64,000 nt of DNA from contig CAYXVE010000021.1 of the NCBI GenBank assembly GCA_964468435.1, forward strand, positions 1 through 64,000, written 5' to 3'. The notes below the pieces were generated by a model, which searched no databases, was not told the origin of the DNA, and was given only the letters and a program-made list of their open reading frames with translations. Position 1 is the stretch's first letter; each line of letters opens with the position of its first letter. Below are positions 1-8,687 of this stretch, one piece after another. Origin of the DNA: JBCCTX01 sp964468435 (lineage in GTDB: Bacteria > Bacteroidota > Bacteroidia > J057). Made by a program: the position numbers and the translations under genes.

Positions 1-40
1 ATTCTCAATATAAAAGTCTTTAAAACCAACATCAAGTATC

Positions 41-418
41 ATGAAATCACTAAAAATCTTTTCGTTTTTTCTTGCTCTATTCCTAATCGGTATCAACACA
101 GGCTTCGCTCAATCTAAAGCTAATTTAACCGACGAACAAGAGGAACAGATAGCTCAAAGCCTGGAAGAGTATTTTTCTGCCATGGATCTTTCTGAAGAGC
201 AGAAATCTGAGTTTGAAGCAATTACTAGGAAGTACGCTGAACAGATGCAAGCAGTAAATGAAAAAGAGGGGAGTAAAATGCAAAAGTTCCAACAGGTGAG
301 AGCTATCCGTAAGAACAAAGATGCAGAGATGAAAAAATTGCTCTCAAAGGATCAATACCAGATCTATTTGGAAAAGCAGGAAGAAATACAGAAAAAAATG
401 AAAGATAATCGCAGTTAA
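41..418 (+). CDS. Small secreted helical protein, Spy/CpxP-like in style
   Basis: A 125-residue protein with a clear signal peptide: a basic start, a hydrophobic core rich in Phe, Leu and Ile, and a likely cut after GFAQ near residue 24. The mature part is almost wholly alpha-helical and rich in Lys, Glu and Gln. It carries short LTDEQ and LSEEQ motifs that resemble the LTxxQ motifs of periplasmic Spy/CpxP chaperones, but the match is too weak to name the family. The role is unknown; a periplasmic stress-related or chaperone-like protein is the best guess. It is a stand-alone gene followed by a strong terminator. Confidence 0.75.
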   Translation: MKSLKIFSFFLALFLIGINTGFAQSKANLTDEQEEQIAQSLEEYFSAMDLSEEQKSEFEAITRKYAEQMQAVNEKEGSKMQKFQQVRAIRKNKDAEMKKLLSKDQYQIYLEKQEEIQKKMKDNRS

Positions 419-442
419 AGGAAATTTTGAATCAAAAAACTA

Positions 443-480
443 AAGCATGGATCTATTAGATTAGGTTCATGCTTTTTTTA
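443..480 (+). terminator. Rho-independent terminator after the small secreted protein
   Basis: Arms 443-454 and 463-474 form a 12-pair stem (two G-U pairs) around an 8-nt loop, followed by a T run at 473-479. It lies 25 bases after the stop of the gene at 41-418. The left flank is A-rich, so it may also work for transcripts from the minus strand. Confidence 0.75.
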
Positions 481-655
481 TTTGTCTCGCTTTGGAAAAG
501 GTTAAACGGCAATACCATAACGCTCAAAAAAATCTGAAAGCATCACAATAGAAATATGAAGAGGTAGCGAATTCACTAATAGCGAAAATATTTGCTACGA
601 TACTTACGTACATGAACCTGTATATAAGCTGGTTTTGAGCGTATCCTATATTAAC

Positions 656-1789
656 TCACACTACATAAGAATTCAGCATGATCGGCATAATCAGCATGAG
701 GATGTTTTCCCCATCATCCTGGATACTGGGTAAAATAATTCCCGCTCGGTTGGGTTCGCTGAGCTCAATATTTGCTTCTTCGGTTTCCAGATTAGAAACC
801 ACATCAATCAGCAGGGAGGCGTTGAATCCAATTTCAATATCTTTGCCTTCATAGGAACATTTTAAATTTTCACGGGCTTCATTGGCGAAGTCGGGATCTT
901 CAGTGGAAATTTCCAGTCCGCTGCCTTTGAGTGAAAAACGCACCTGGTGTGTACTCTTGTTGGAGAAAATGTTTACCCGACGAAGTGTACCCAGCAGTTC
1001 CTGTTTGGCGATGAACAATTTATGGGGGTTATCAGTAGGGATTACATTTTCATAGTCGGGATATTTTTGATCGATCAGGCGACATACCATCAGCAGATTG
1101 TCGGTCTGAAAAAAGGCATTGTTATCATTGTAATGAATGACTACATCCGTATTATCATTAGGGTCCAATGAATTTTTCAGCAGGTTCAGTGCCTTTTGAG
1201 GCACGATGAAGCTGGTAGGATTAGGAACGGTAATATCCACCCGGCGGTACCTTACCAAACGATGGGCATCTGTGGCAACAAAGGTGGCACCATGTTCGCC
1301 CAGATCAAATAAGATCCCATTAAGTGCGGCTTTATCCTCATCTGTAGAAGCAGCAAAAAGTGTTTTTTGAATGGCTTTCAACAACACATGCAGTGGCATC
1401 TGGATCGAGTCAGTACCTTCAGGTCTGGGGATGATCGGAAAGTCCTCGCCATTTTCTCCACTGATTTTATATTTACCATTTTCTGAACTAATCTCTACGC
1501 CAAAAGTCTTATCGTCGATGATAAAGGTAACGGGCTGCTCTGGAAGTGCTTTCAGAATATCCAGCAGAATCTTGGAAGGGACGGCTACCTTGATGGCCTC
1601 GCCCCGGGACTCTACCGGTAGTTTGGTCTGCATGGATATTTCTAGGTTGGTAGTGGAGATGGTGAGAAACTGATTATTGATTTCAAACAAAAAGTTCTCG
1701 ATGATCGGTAAAACCGAGCGTGTGGGAATTGCTCCGGAGATTTTACTGAGTTGTTTGTGCAGTGCCGTTGACGATACGATAAAGTTCAT
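656..1789 (-). CDS. dnaN: DNA polymerase III beta subunit (sliding clamp)
   Basis: Forms the ring-shaped clamp that tethers the replicative polymerase to DNA; cytoplasmic, acting at replication forks. The 377 residues match the normal family length and hold three repeated clamp domains of about 120 residues. The N-terminus (MNFIVSSTALHKQLSKI) and the C-terminal strand ending MLIMPIMLNSYVV are typical of Bacteroidota clamps. The start ATG at 1789 fits the alignment with the family. dnaA is not beside it, which is common in Bacteroidota. Its closeness to mnmG and two parS-like sites suggests an origin-proximal location. Confidence 0.97.
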   Translation of the reverse strand: MNFIVSSTALHKQLSKISGAIPTRSVLPIIENFLFEINNQFLTISTTNLEISMQTKLPVESRGEAIKVAVPSKILLDILKALPEQPVTFIIDDKTFGVEISSENGKYKISGENGEDFPIIPRPEGTDSIQMPLHVLLKAIQKTLFAASTDEDKAALNGILFDLGEHGATFVATDAHRLVRYRRVDITVPNPTSFIVPQKALNLLKNSLDPNDNTDVVIHYNDNNAFFQTDNLLMVCRLIDQKYPDYENVIPTDNPHKLFIAKQELLGTLRRVNIFSNKSTHQVRFSLKGSGLEISTEDPDFANEARENLKCSYEGKDIEIGFNASLLIDVVSNLETEEANIELSEPNRAGIILPSIQDDGENILMLIMPIMLNSYVV

Positions 1790-1840
1790 GATGCCATTCT
1801 TTAGTCTCGCTTCAAAATCAGATGAGTTAAGCCTTACCTA

Positions 1841-1848
1841 CAAAACTA
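1841..1848 (-). promoter_or_regulatory. Possible -7 element for dnaN
   Basis: On the minus strand this reads TAGTTTTG, matching the Bacteroidota -7 consensus TAnnTTTG, 51 bases before the dnaN start. No good -33 TTTG lies at the usual 19-21 base distance. A 9-bp inverted repeat (1813-1821 with 1850-1858) brackets it and could be an operator. Confidence 0.3.
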
Positions 1849-1891
1849 ACTGATTTTGGCTTTTTTATGTAGTAATTACTGAAAAAAAATT

Positions 1892-3247
1892 TTATTGCAC
1901 CACAACGGTTTTAATATTTACAAATTCGTGAATCCCATAGGATGAAAGCTCTCTGCCATAGCCAGATTGCTTGATGCCACCAAATGGGAGGCGTGGGTCG
2001 GACTTGACCATGCCATTGATAAATACTGCTCCTGCTTCTATGTCAGCAGTCAACTGCTGAGCTCGATCAATGTCTTGAGACCAGATTGATGCACCCAGTC
2101 CATACAGGGTGTCATTGGCCCGTGCAACTGCATGCTGTTCGTCCGGTACAGAGAGAATTACCCCTAGTGGACCAAATGTTTCCTCTTCGACCACAGGCAT
2201 GCCACGGCCTACGTGGTTTACGAGTATTGGAGCGACATTGCAATCTTCAAAAGAGCCTCCTGTTATCAGTATGGCGCCTTTATCCAAAGATTCCTGTAGC
2301 TGTCGATGCAGCTCTTGCGCCAGATCTTTACGGGCCATGGGCCCGACATCTGTCTTTTCTTCCAGGGGATCTCCCTGTACCAGAGCATCTATTTTTCGAT
2401 GGATAAGGGTGGTGAACTCGTCATGAATTTCTTCGACTACGATCAATCGCTTGGCAGCAATACAGCTTTGACCTGCATTCTGCATTCGGGCCTTTACAGC
2501 TGTTTCTGCTGCTTGTTCCAGGTCTGCATCTGCCAATACGATAAAAGGGTCACTACCTCCCAGTTCCAGTACGGTTTTTTTGATTTTTTTCCCTGCAATA
2601 GAAGCCACTGATGATCCTGCCCTACCACTTCCTGTGAGTGTTACTCCCTGTACAATGTTTGATCCGATAACATCAGCGACATCCGAAACAAAGATGATTA
2701 GGGATTGGAAAACCCCTTCCGGAAATCCTGCTTCTAGAAAAAGTTTTTCCAACTGTCTTGCAACCTGAGGTACATTAGGTGCATGTTTGAGCAAAGTCAC
2801 GTTACCTGCCATCAAGGCAGGAACAGCATAACGAAATACTTGCCAGAATGGGTAATTCCAGGGCATTATCCCTAGCACAGCTCCGATCGGATCAAAACGA
2901 ACATAGCTATAGGTAGCATCGGAGGGTTTGTCTTCGGGTTCTAGAAATCCAGGACCTTCTTCAGCATAGTATTTGCACGCCCACGCGCATTTTTCGATTT
3001 CACCTCTCGCCTCACGGATAGACTTTCCCATTTCCAGAGACATTGTCCTGGCATAGCGATCCCTACCGCTGCTGAGAAGTTCGCCCAGCCGGATAAACAG
3101 GTCGCTGCGTCTTTGCAGGTCCGTCTTTCGCCAGTCGCGATAAGCAGCTGATGCTTTGTCCAGTTTTGCAGCGATCTCCCGATCGCTTTCTGCAGAAAAC
3201 TCTTCCAGGACTTCCTGATTGTAAGGATTAATGCTTTTAAAAGACAT
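1892..3247 (-). CDS. NAD(P)-dependent aldehyde dehydrogenase, succinate-semialdehyde type
   Basis: Oxidises an aldehyde to the acid with NAD or NADP; cytoplasmic. At 451 residues it is the compact ALDH type. Visible active-site features are Asn131 in MPWNYPFW, Glu228 in LELGG and the nucleophile Cys262 in GQSC. The motif LELGGSDPFIVL and the short N-terminus are typical of the Sad/YneI branch of succinate-semialdehyde dehydrogenases, so the likely substrate is succinate semialdehyde, but specificity cannot be fixed from sequence. It is a single gene, with no GABA transaminase beside it. Confidence 0.9.
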   Translation of the reverse strand: MSFKSINPYNQEVLEEFSAESDREIAAKLDKASAAYRDWRKTDLQRRSDLFIRLGELLSSGRDRYARTMSLEMGKSIREARGEIEKCAWACKYYAEEGPGFLEPEDKPSDATYSYVRFDPIGAVLGIMPWNYPFWQVFRYAVPALMAGNVTLLKHAPNVPQVARQLEKLFLEAGFPEGVFQSLIIFVSDVADVIGSNIVQGVTLTGSGRAGSSVASIAGKKIKKTVLELGGSDPFIVLADADLEQAAETAVKARMQNAGQSCIAAKRLIVVEEIHDEFTTLIHRKIDALVQGDPLEEKTDVGPMARKDLAQELHRQLQESLDKGAILITGGSFEDCNVAPILVNHVGRGMPVVEEETFGPLGVILSVPDEQHAVARANDTLYGLGASIWSQDIDRAQQLTADIEAGAVFINGMVKSDPRLPFGGIKQSGYGRELSSYGIHEFVNIKTVVVQ

Positions 3248-3421
3248 AATAAATTTATCAATGATCTAGATAAAAAGATAATGAGATTTATCCTATGATG
3301 AAAATAGTCTGGGGTAAAGAAACAAAATTAACGCATGTGCGGAGATCCGATTGTGTAATAGACAGCTTATCCATATTTATTGATATAAACTTATTAACTT
3401 CGAAGGAGAATATTTAGGTAA

Positions 3422-4018
3422 ATGAAAGCTGGGAATATTATCATAGAAGCCCTTGTGGTTGGAGCCGGGACGTTCATCTTTCTCATACTCCTCTTTTATT
3501 TTATCTTCGAAGTAGACGCCTCGGCTTTGGAAGAATTCAGTGAATACATGGAATGGAGTACGTATGGTTGGCTATTTGTTTTTCCCATATTGGGAATCAT
3601 CACAGTTTTGGGAATCATTACGGAACATTTATCATTTGTACTTTTCTGGTTTTGGGAAAATAGCCTAAGGAAATCAATACAACCTATTGGGAGTGATCCG
3701 GATGCACTTCGGAACAACAAGTTTTTTTACGAATTAAGGGCATATCTCTTTACTTCTCAGAATGCTGTCGAACTCGCACAGGTGCAGAATTTTCTCCGGA
3801 CTAAGATTCGCATTATGCGGGGGTGGTGTCTGAATTCCATTTTGATGCTTGCCATCCTCATTTATCGCGAGCTTAGCCTTGACACTTTTGAACCCCTTAT
3901 TGTTCCAGGAATTATAGTAGTTGGCCTGGTCTTCATGGGATCCCTATTTTCTTGGTACATGCTGGTGATCCACGAACTCAAATGGTTGGAGGGGTTTAAT
4001 GAGACTTTGCTGAGATAG
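3422..4018 (+). CDS. Hypothetical membrane protein with about four transmembrane helices
   Basis: I do not recognise this 198-residue protein. It shows hydrophobic segments near residues 5-30, 45-75, 128-148 and 160-185, with a more polar stretch (about residues 80-125) between the second and third. No catalytic motif is visible. It stands alone between two genes of unrelated function and is read from an ATG ten bases after an A/G-rich stretch. The function is unknown. Confidence 0.65.
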   Translation: MKAGNIIIEALVVGAGTFIFLILLFYFIFEVDASALEEFSEYMEWSTYGWLFVFPILGIITVLGIITEHLSFVLFWFWENSLRKSIQPIGSDPDALRNNKFFYELRAYLFTSQNAVELAQVQNFLRTKIRIMRGWCLNSILMLAILIYRELSLDTFEPLIVPGIIVVGLVFMGSLFSWYMLVIHELKWLEGFNETLLR

Positions 4019-4135
4019 GATGGGTTGTGGTTGCATAGCTCTAATGAATCTGATCATGAGATATTCATTTAACTGACTATTCATTTAATATCTACGAGCA
4101 TTAATCGCTAACTTGCTTCTCAAATTCACACGGTA

Positions 4136-5071
4136 TTGAAAAGAACATCCAACCTTTCTACTTTCAAATTTGATAATGTCCAGCCCCAGCAGCGTATTTT
4201 TGTTTCCTGGGGATTACTGTTATTACTGGCTTTAATCTGGGGGAGTTCATTTATTTTGATGAAACGTGCCTTGGTGAGCTTTAATCCTTTTCAGGTCGGT
4301 GCCTTCAGGGAGATGGTAGCATTTGTTGCATTAATTCCTTTTGTGATCCGGAAAAAATTTAAGTTGTCGACTATCTCTTCAAAAGGCTGGTTAGGATTAG
4401 CTATTGTGGGCATGACAGGCAATGGAATTCCTGCTTTTTTGTTTCCCTATGCAGAGACCCAGCTCAGCAGCGCTAGTGTGGGAATACTCAATGCAATGAC
4501 ACCCATTTTTGTATTGCTAATAGGTGGGTTATTGTTTGGACTCGTATTCACTCGGCGTAAAGTGCTGGGGGTATTACTGGGATTGATTGGGTCTGTATTT
4601 CTCATATTGCTGGGGGGTGAAGATATTGATATTACGGCCAAGCTTACTTATGCTTCTTTGGTTTTGCTTGCTACGATTTGCTACGGAATAAGTGCCAATG
4701 TATTGAAGAATCTCTTGAATACTGAGCCAATAGATTCTATTACAATATCTGGCATTGCCATTGGAATCGCTTCTGTTCCCTATTTGATTTATTTTCTAAG
4801 TTCAGATACCTATCTATTATTTGACAATCACACTGCCTGGATTTCCTTTGGTTATGCATCCACCCTGGCCATACTGGGTACAGCCTTTGCCCAGGTCATG
4901 TTCAACCATCTCATGAAGATGACCGATCCCGTTTTTTCTACTTCAGTTACTTATCTGATACCCGTTGTGGCCTTAATGTGGGGACTGATCGATGGAGAGC
5001 TGCTTACATTGGGACAAGTTGGATGTATGGGGGTAATCCTAGGTGGAGTTTATCTGGTCAATAAAAAGTAG
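4136..5071 (+). CDS. EamA/DMT-superfamily transporter
   Basis: An inner-membrane drug/metabolite exporter of the 10-TMS EamA family. The 311 residues contain two EamA repeats of five helices each. The motif LLLALIWGSSFILMKRAL opens repeat one and is a hallmark of the family. The start is a TTG, since no ATG precedes the first helix; the extra 25 residues before it are polar and could be partly untranslated. The substrate is unknown; relatives export amino acids or metabolites. Confidence 0.9.
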   Translation: MKRTSNLSTFKFDNVQPQQRIFVSWGLLLLLALIWGSSFILMKRALVSFNPFQVGAFREMVAFVALIPFVIRKKFKLSTISSKGWLGLAIVGMTGNGIPAFLFPYAETQLSSASVGILNAMTPIFVLLIGGLLFGLVFTRRKVLGVLLGLIGSVFLILLGGEDIDITAKLTYASLVLLATICYGISANVLKNLLNTEPIDSITISGIAIGIASVPYLIYFLSSDTYLLFDNHTAWISFGYASTLAILGTAFAQVMFNHLMKMTDPVFSTSVTYLIPVVALMWGLIDGELLTLGQVGCMGVILGGVYLVNKK

Positions 5072-5095
5072 TTGATGTTTTAGTGATCATTATGA

Positions 5096-5266
5096 TGCTT
5101 CAGGGATAGTTATGCCTTTATTGGAGTATGTAGGGAACAATATTTTCCGCTGATTAGGGAGACTGCCTACGAGCATCGTCAACCGATGTATCTGACTAAT
5201 CTATCTAAAGAGTTGTATGCACATGCGATTCAGTGGGGATTGGGGGAGAAGGTTTTTGTAAAGTAG
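5096..5266 (+). pseudogene. C-terminal remnant of an unidentified gene
   Basis: An open frame of 56 codons without a start, ending at TAG 5264-5266. The translation includes CREQYFPLIRETAYEHRQP and ends GLGEKVFVK. It has the composition of a real, conserved protein C-terminus rather than random sequence. The transporter stop at 5071 lies just upstream, so the 5' part of the original gene is missing. I cannot name the parent family. Confidence 0.4.
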
Positions 5267-5390
5267 ATCACTTTTTGGAGGAAGAATAAGCCTAAAAAAG
5301 GGGCAGAAATAGGTCAAATTTTCAATTTAAAATGATCGTTTTTTTAGTTGGTGATTTTTTGTCCTAAGTGGTTGTAATACAAGGAAATGA

Positions 5391-5421
5391 AAAGAAAAAA
5401 AGCAGGCAAAAATGCCTGTTT
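5391..5421 (-). terminator. Rho-independent terminator of mnmG
   Basis: On the minus strand the stem CAGGCA/TGCCTG (5413-5418 with 5403-5408), extendable by flanking G-U and A-U pairs, is followed by a long U-rich run (the A-rich tract 5391-5401 on the plus strand). It lies about 85 bases past the mnmG stop. Confidence 0.7.
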
Positions 5422-5504
5422 TCCGTCCTGAAACTAAAGTATCCTGTATATACAGCAAGGAAGAGATTTTTAAGCGATTCTCAGGCAGACTTTTTCAGGA
5501 GGAA

Positions 5505-7367
5505 TTACCGGCCCATATAGATCATAAGCACAGAAATATCGGCAGGTGTCACCCCACTAATCCGCGATGCTTGTCCAAGGCTTTTGGGTTTAGCCTGACT
5601 AAGTTTTTCTCTTCCTTCTGCGGATAACGCAGTAAGTATATGGAAGTCTATACTATCGGGAATCTTAACTTCATCGAGCCGCATCATCTTCTGGGCGAGT
5701 TCTTGCTCTTTGCGGATATATCCTGCATACTTGAGTTGTATTTCTGCTTGTTCAGCATATTTGCTGGGAATATGTTGCATAGCTTTTTGCAATTCCTTGC
5801 TATGTCTTGCCAGGGCATTTAGGGTTACTTTGGGGCGGGTAATTACAGAGATAGCTTTTACTTTTTGCTTGAGGGGCGAACTCCCAATAGATTCCAGGAA
5901 TCCATTGATCTCTTCTGGAGCAATGGATATCTGCTCGATTGCACCTTTGAGATTTTCAACAGCAGCTCTTTTGGCGATCTTGCGTTGATATCTTTCTTCG
6001 GACGCCAAACCGATAGCATATCCCAAATCTGTGAGTCGCAGGTCAGCATTATCCTGTCTCAGCAAGGTGCGATATTCGGCTCTGGAGGTAAACATTCTAT
6101 AGGGTTCTTTGGTCCCTTTATTGACCAGGTCATCAATGAGTACTCCGATGTAGGCCTCATCTCTACGAATGATCACAGGTTCTTCACCCTGCACTTTCCG
6201 TGTGGCATTAATACCGGCAAGCAAACCCTGGCAAGCAGCCTCTTCATAACCCGTAGTACCATTGATCTGTCCTGCGAAAAATAGATTTTCTACCAGATGC
6301 GTTTCCAGAGAGAGATTGAGTTGTGTAGGTGGAAAAAAATCATATTCTACGGCATATCCAGGACGAAACATTTTAGCCTTTTCCAGACCCGGGATGGTCT
6401 GAAGGGCTCTGTGTTGGACATCTTCAGGAAGTGAGGAAGAGAACCCATTTACATATACCTCTACTGTATCCCACCCTTCTGGCTCGAGAAAAATTTGATG
6501 TCTATCTTTATCGGAAAAGCGATTGATTTTATCTTCTATAGAGGGGCAGTATCTTGGTCCATGTCCGCGTATTCTACCATTGAATAGGGGAGACCGGTCA
6601 AATCCGGTTCGTAGTAGCTCGTGTGTTAGGTTGTTTGTATAAGTAATGTAGCAAGGTCTTTGCTTGGTCAGTGGGGTGGTATTTGAGAAGGAAAATTTTC
6701 CGGGGTCTTCATCTCCGGGCTGTATTTCTGTACGATCCCAGTTGATGCTACGACCATCTAGTCTGGGGGGGGTTCCGGTTTTCATTCTACCGCTTTCAAA
6801 TCCCAGGGATTCGAGTTGAGCAGTAATGCCTGTCGAAGCCCTCTCGCCGCTTCTGCCTCCGCCAAAGCTTTTTTCACCGATATGTATTCTACCATTGAGA
6901 AAGGTGCCATTGGTGAGGACAACGGTTTTTCCGGGTATTTCCAGCCCCAGGGAAGTTTTTACCCCTTCTACCCTTCCATCTTTGACGATCAGTCCGGTAA
7001 CCATTTCCTGCCAGAAGTCTATGTTGGGAGTCTGTTCCAGCATAAGGCGCCATACTTCTGCGAAACGCATCCGGTCGTTTTGAGAACGGGGGCTCCACAT
7101 AGCCGGTCCTTTGGATCGATTGAGCATCCTGAACTGGATCATAGTCTTATCCGTGACGATCCCTGTATATCCACCCAGTGCATCTATTTCCCGGATCAAT
7201 TGCCCCTTGGCCACACCACCCATGGCGGGATTGCATGACATCTGAGCAATGGTATTCATATTCATAGTAGCGAGCATAACTCGCATCCCCATGTTGGCAG
7301 CTGCAGCTGCAGCTTCACATCCTGCATGTCCACCACCGACTACGATCACATCATAATTTGGAAACAT
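5505..7367 (-). CDS. mnmG: tRNA uridine-5-carboxymethylaminomethyl modification enzyme MnmG (GidA)
   Basis: With MnmE, builds the cmnm5 group on the wobble uridine of certain tRNAs, using FAD, NADH, methylene-THF and glycine; cytoplasmic. The 620 residues match the family. The N-terminal FAD motif VIVVGGGHAGCEAA is present, as is the family signature around NPAMGGVAKGQLIREIDALGG. The C-terminal helical MnmE-binding domain is complete. mnmE is not in the window. In many bacteria this gene sits next to oriC and parAB, which fits the two parS sites just upstream. Confidence 0.97.
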   Translation of the reverse strand: MFPNYDVIVVGGGHAGCEAAAAAANMGMRVMLATMNMNTIAQMSCNPAMGGVAKGQLIREIDALGGYTGIVTDKTMIQFRMLNRSKGPAMWSPRSQNDRMRFAEVWRLMLEQTPNIDFWQEMVTGLIVKDGRVEGVKTSLGLEIPGKTVVLTNGTFLNGRIHIGEKSFGGGRSGERASTGITAQLESLGFESGRMKTGTPPRLDGRSINWDRTEIQPGDEDPGKFSFSNTTPLTKQRPCYITYTNNLTHELLRTGFDRSPLFNGRIRGHGPRYCPSIEDKINRFSDKDRHQIFLEPEGWDTVEVYVNGFSSSLPEDVQHRALQTIPGLEKAKMFRPGYAVEYDFFPPTQLNLSLETHLVENLFFAGQINGTTGYEEAACQGLLAGINATRKVQGEEPVIIRRDEAYIGVLIDDLVNKGTKEPYRMFTSRAEYRTLLRQDNADLRLTDLGYAIGLASEERYQRKIAKRAAVENLKGAIEQISIAPEEINGFLESIGSSPLKQKVKAISVITRPKVTLNALARHSKELQKAMQHIPSKYAEQAEIQLKYAGYIRKEQELAQKMMRLDEVKIPDSIDFHILTALSAEGREKLSQAKPKSLGQASRISGVTPADISVLMIYMGR

Positions 7368-7384
7368 ATTGATCTATTCAGATA

Positions 7385-7392
7385 CAAAGATA
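7385..7392 (-). promoter_or_regulatory. Possible -7 element for mnmG
   Basis: Reads TATCTTTG on the minus strand, a full match to the Bacteroidota -7 consensus TAnnTTTG, 18 bases before the mnmG ATG. A clear -33 TTTG is not seen. Confidence 0.35.
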
Positions 7393-7454
7393 TAGACTAT
7401 CTGTCATAACATACAGATAATCACATAACGATAGTTTACGTCGAAATGTTCTCA

Positions 7455-7470
7455 TGTTCCACGTGGAACA
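7455..7470. promoter_or_regulatory. parS: parS-like ParB binding site 1
   Basis: TGTTCCACGTGGAACA is a perfect 16-bp palindrome that differs by one base from the Bacillus subtilis parS consensus (TGTTnCACGTGAAACA). Here the symmetry continues to 24 bp (7451-7474). ParB (Spo0J) loads on such sites to segregate the chromosome origin. An identical 16-mer lies 302 bp away, and both are in the gap between mnmG and ybeY. No parA or parB gene is in the window. Confidence 0.85.
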
Positions 7471-7543
7471 TGAGGGAAATAATAGCACCTAGGAGTGAAA
7501 ATGGATTACGTTTTGGCTGCGTTTTGCTGATACTGATTCACGA

Positions 7544-7669
7544 TCAGTTATGATGACCTTCATCGCGTATGCGATTGGCTACAATATCATCACTGATTCT
7601 GACTCCAATGATAAAGGGAGCGCAAATCAAACTTATTCCTACAATGAGATTTAGATATTCGACTACCAT
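7544..7669 (-). CDS. Tiny single-helix membrane protein between the parS sites
   Basis: An ATG-started frame of 41 codons, MVVEYLNLIVGISLICAPF..., ending RDEGHHN. It has one clear transmembrane helix (about residues 5-24) and a short charged C-terminal tail, a layout that random frames rarely give. It is the only plausible gene in the 450-base gap 7368-7818. It could belong to a family of tiny membrane proteins, but I do not recognise it. The rest of the gap holds the two parS sites and no other visible feature. Confidence 0.45.
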   Translation of the reverse strand: MVVEYLNLIVGISLICAPFIIGVRISDDIVANRIRDEGHHN

Positions 7670-7756
7670 ACGCTGAAGAAATTAGGGTTTAGCTGAATAT
7701 ACAGATTTTTTGTGGGATGATATAGGTAATCCATTTCAAAATTACTTAAGGGGGAG

Positions 7757-7772
7757 TGTTCCACGTGGAACA
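7757..7772. promoter_or_regulatory. parS: parS-like ParB binding site 2
   Basis: A second exact copy of TGTTCCACGTGGAACA, 46 bases downstream of the ybeY stop codon. Here the palindrome is only 16 bp, without the longer symmetry of site 1. Two identical copies in one intergenic gap argue against chance. Confidence 0.85.
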
Positions 7773-7818
7773 TTGCTCACAATCCTAGGGTTACTAGGTG
7801 ATGTCGCAGCCAGAGTGC

Positions 7819-8262
7819 TCATTTCCAGGGCCTAAAATTTTCCCTCATTTCCAAAGCATGCTCTTCTAGGGATCTCATCTTTTGTTGTTCTGACATGGTG
7901 TGATCCTCATATCCCAGTAGATGTAATACACCATGAATCATGACACGGTGAAGCTCATCTAGCCAATCTTCCTCGTAGGTAGCGGCATTTTCTTTGACTC
8001 TATCGATACTGATGTAGATGTCGGCCAATAACTTATTTTCCTCATCTTCATAGGGAAAAGTAAGGATATCTGTCAAATAATGATGGGAAAGGTATTTCTG
8101 ATTAAGCTGTAGCAGATAATCGTCTGAACAGAATACATAGTTGATCGCAAAAATATCGCGATGGTATTGCTCAACTACATAGGTAATCCAATCTGTAATG
8201 TGTGAAGAATGAGGCAGGGTAAAATCTATATCATAAGCGAAATAATTGATCGACTGATCCAT
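7819..8262 (-). CDS. ybeY: Endoribonuclease YbeY (rRNA maturation)
   Basis: A zinc-dependent endoribonuclease needed for 16S rRNA 3'-end processing and ribosome quality control; cytoplasmic. The 147 residues are normal for the family. The metal motif is MIHGVLHLLGYEDH: His110 and His114 are in place. The third ligand region carries one additional residue (GYEDH instead of GYDH), as in many Bacteroidota YbeY proteins. Its ATG overlaps the stop of the upstream ATPase gene (TAATG), so the two are translationally coupled. Confidence 0.95.
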   Translation of the reverse strand: MDQSINYFAYDIDFTLPHSSHITDWITYVVEQYHRDIFAINYVFCSDDYLLQLNQKYLSHHYLTDILTFPYEDEENKLLADIYISIDRVKENAATYEEDWLDELHRVMIHGVLHLLGYEDHTMSEQQKMRSLEEHALEMRENFRPWK

Positions 8263-8687
8263 TAAATGTTAAAAATCATTTCAACTTCTTTTCCATCCGC
8301 AGAGAAGGATAATTCATCCGACAAGTGGCGCATGAGGAAAACCCCCCGGCCTCCTACATTCTCAATATTTTCAGGGGAGGTAGGATCAGGAAGTCTTTCA
8401 GGATCAAATCCACTGCCCTGATCCCTTATCTTGACAATAAGTCTATAGGGAAGCTTTACCTCAAAGTCAACGAAAACCTGTTTGGAGACATCATTTTTGT
8501 TTCCGTGAATAATGCTGTTGTTCACAGCTTCTGTCACTGCGATCATTACATTGGCGTACACATCTTCTTTAAACGCCAACTCATTTTTCAATTCGTCAAC
8601 CGTGTTCTCGACTATGTGAATGACCTCAGGACGACTTTCCAGTTTTAATTGCCTTAATACTTGAGGCATTGTCTTTGTGTTATTCAT
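8262..8687 (-). CDS. RsbW-like ATP-binding protein (anti-sigma factor kinase fold)
   Basis: A single HATPase_c_2 domain of about 141 residues. The N-box reads VTEAVNNSIIHGN, the G1 box DQGSGFDPERLPDP, and the G2 box GGRGVFLMRHLSDE, as in RsbW/SpoIIAB serine kinases. Such proteins phosphorylate anti-anti-sigma partners or bind sigma factors; no STAS partner or sigma gene is next to it. I chose the ATG at 8687 (MNNTKTMPQ): it overlaps the end of the DUF4175 gene by 8 bp, whereas the in-frame start at 8720 lies deeper inside that gene. It sits between that gene and ybeY in one operon. Confidence 0.85.
   Translation of the reverse strand: MNNTKTMPQVLRQLKLESRPEVIHIVENTVDELKNELAFKEDVYANVMIAVTEAVNNSIIHGNKNDVSKQVFVDFEVKLPYRLIVKIRDQGSGFDPERLPDPTSPENIENVGGRGVFLMRHLSDELSFSADGKEVEMIFNI

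Noticed and set aside
520..642. 10-bp inverted repeat (ACGCTCAAAA) with 103-base spacing and AT-rich dyads before dnaN
   Set aside because: No DnaA boxes, no T run and weak symmetry; not enough for an origin or terminator claim.
3366..3374. TTATCCATA, one base from a DnaA box
   Set aside because: A single imperfect box is expected by chance; no cluster is present.
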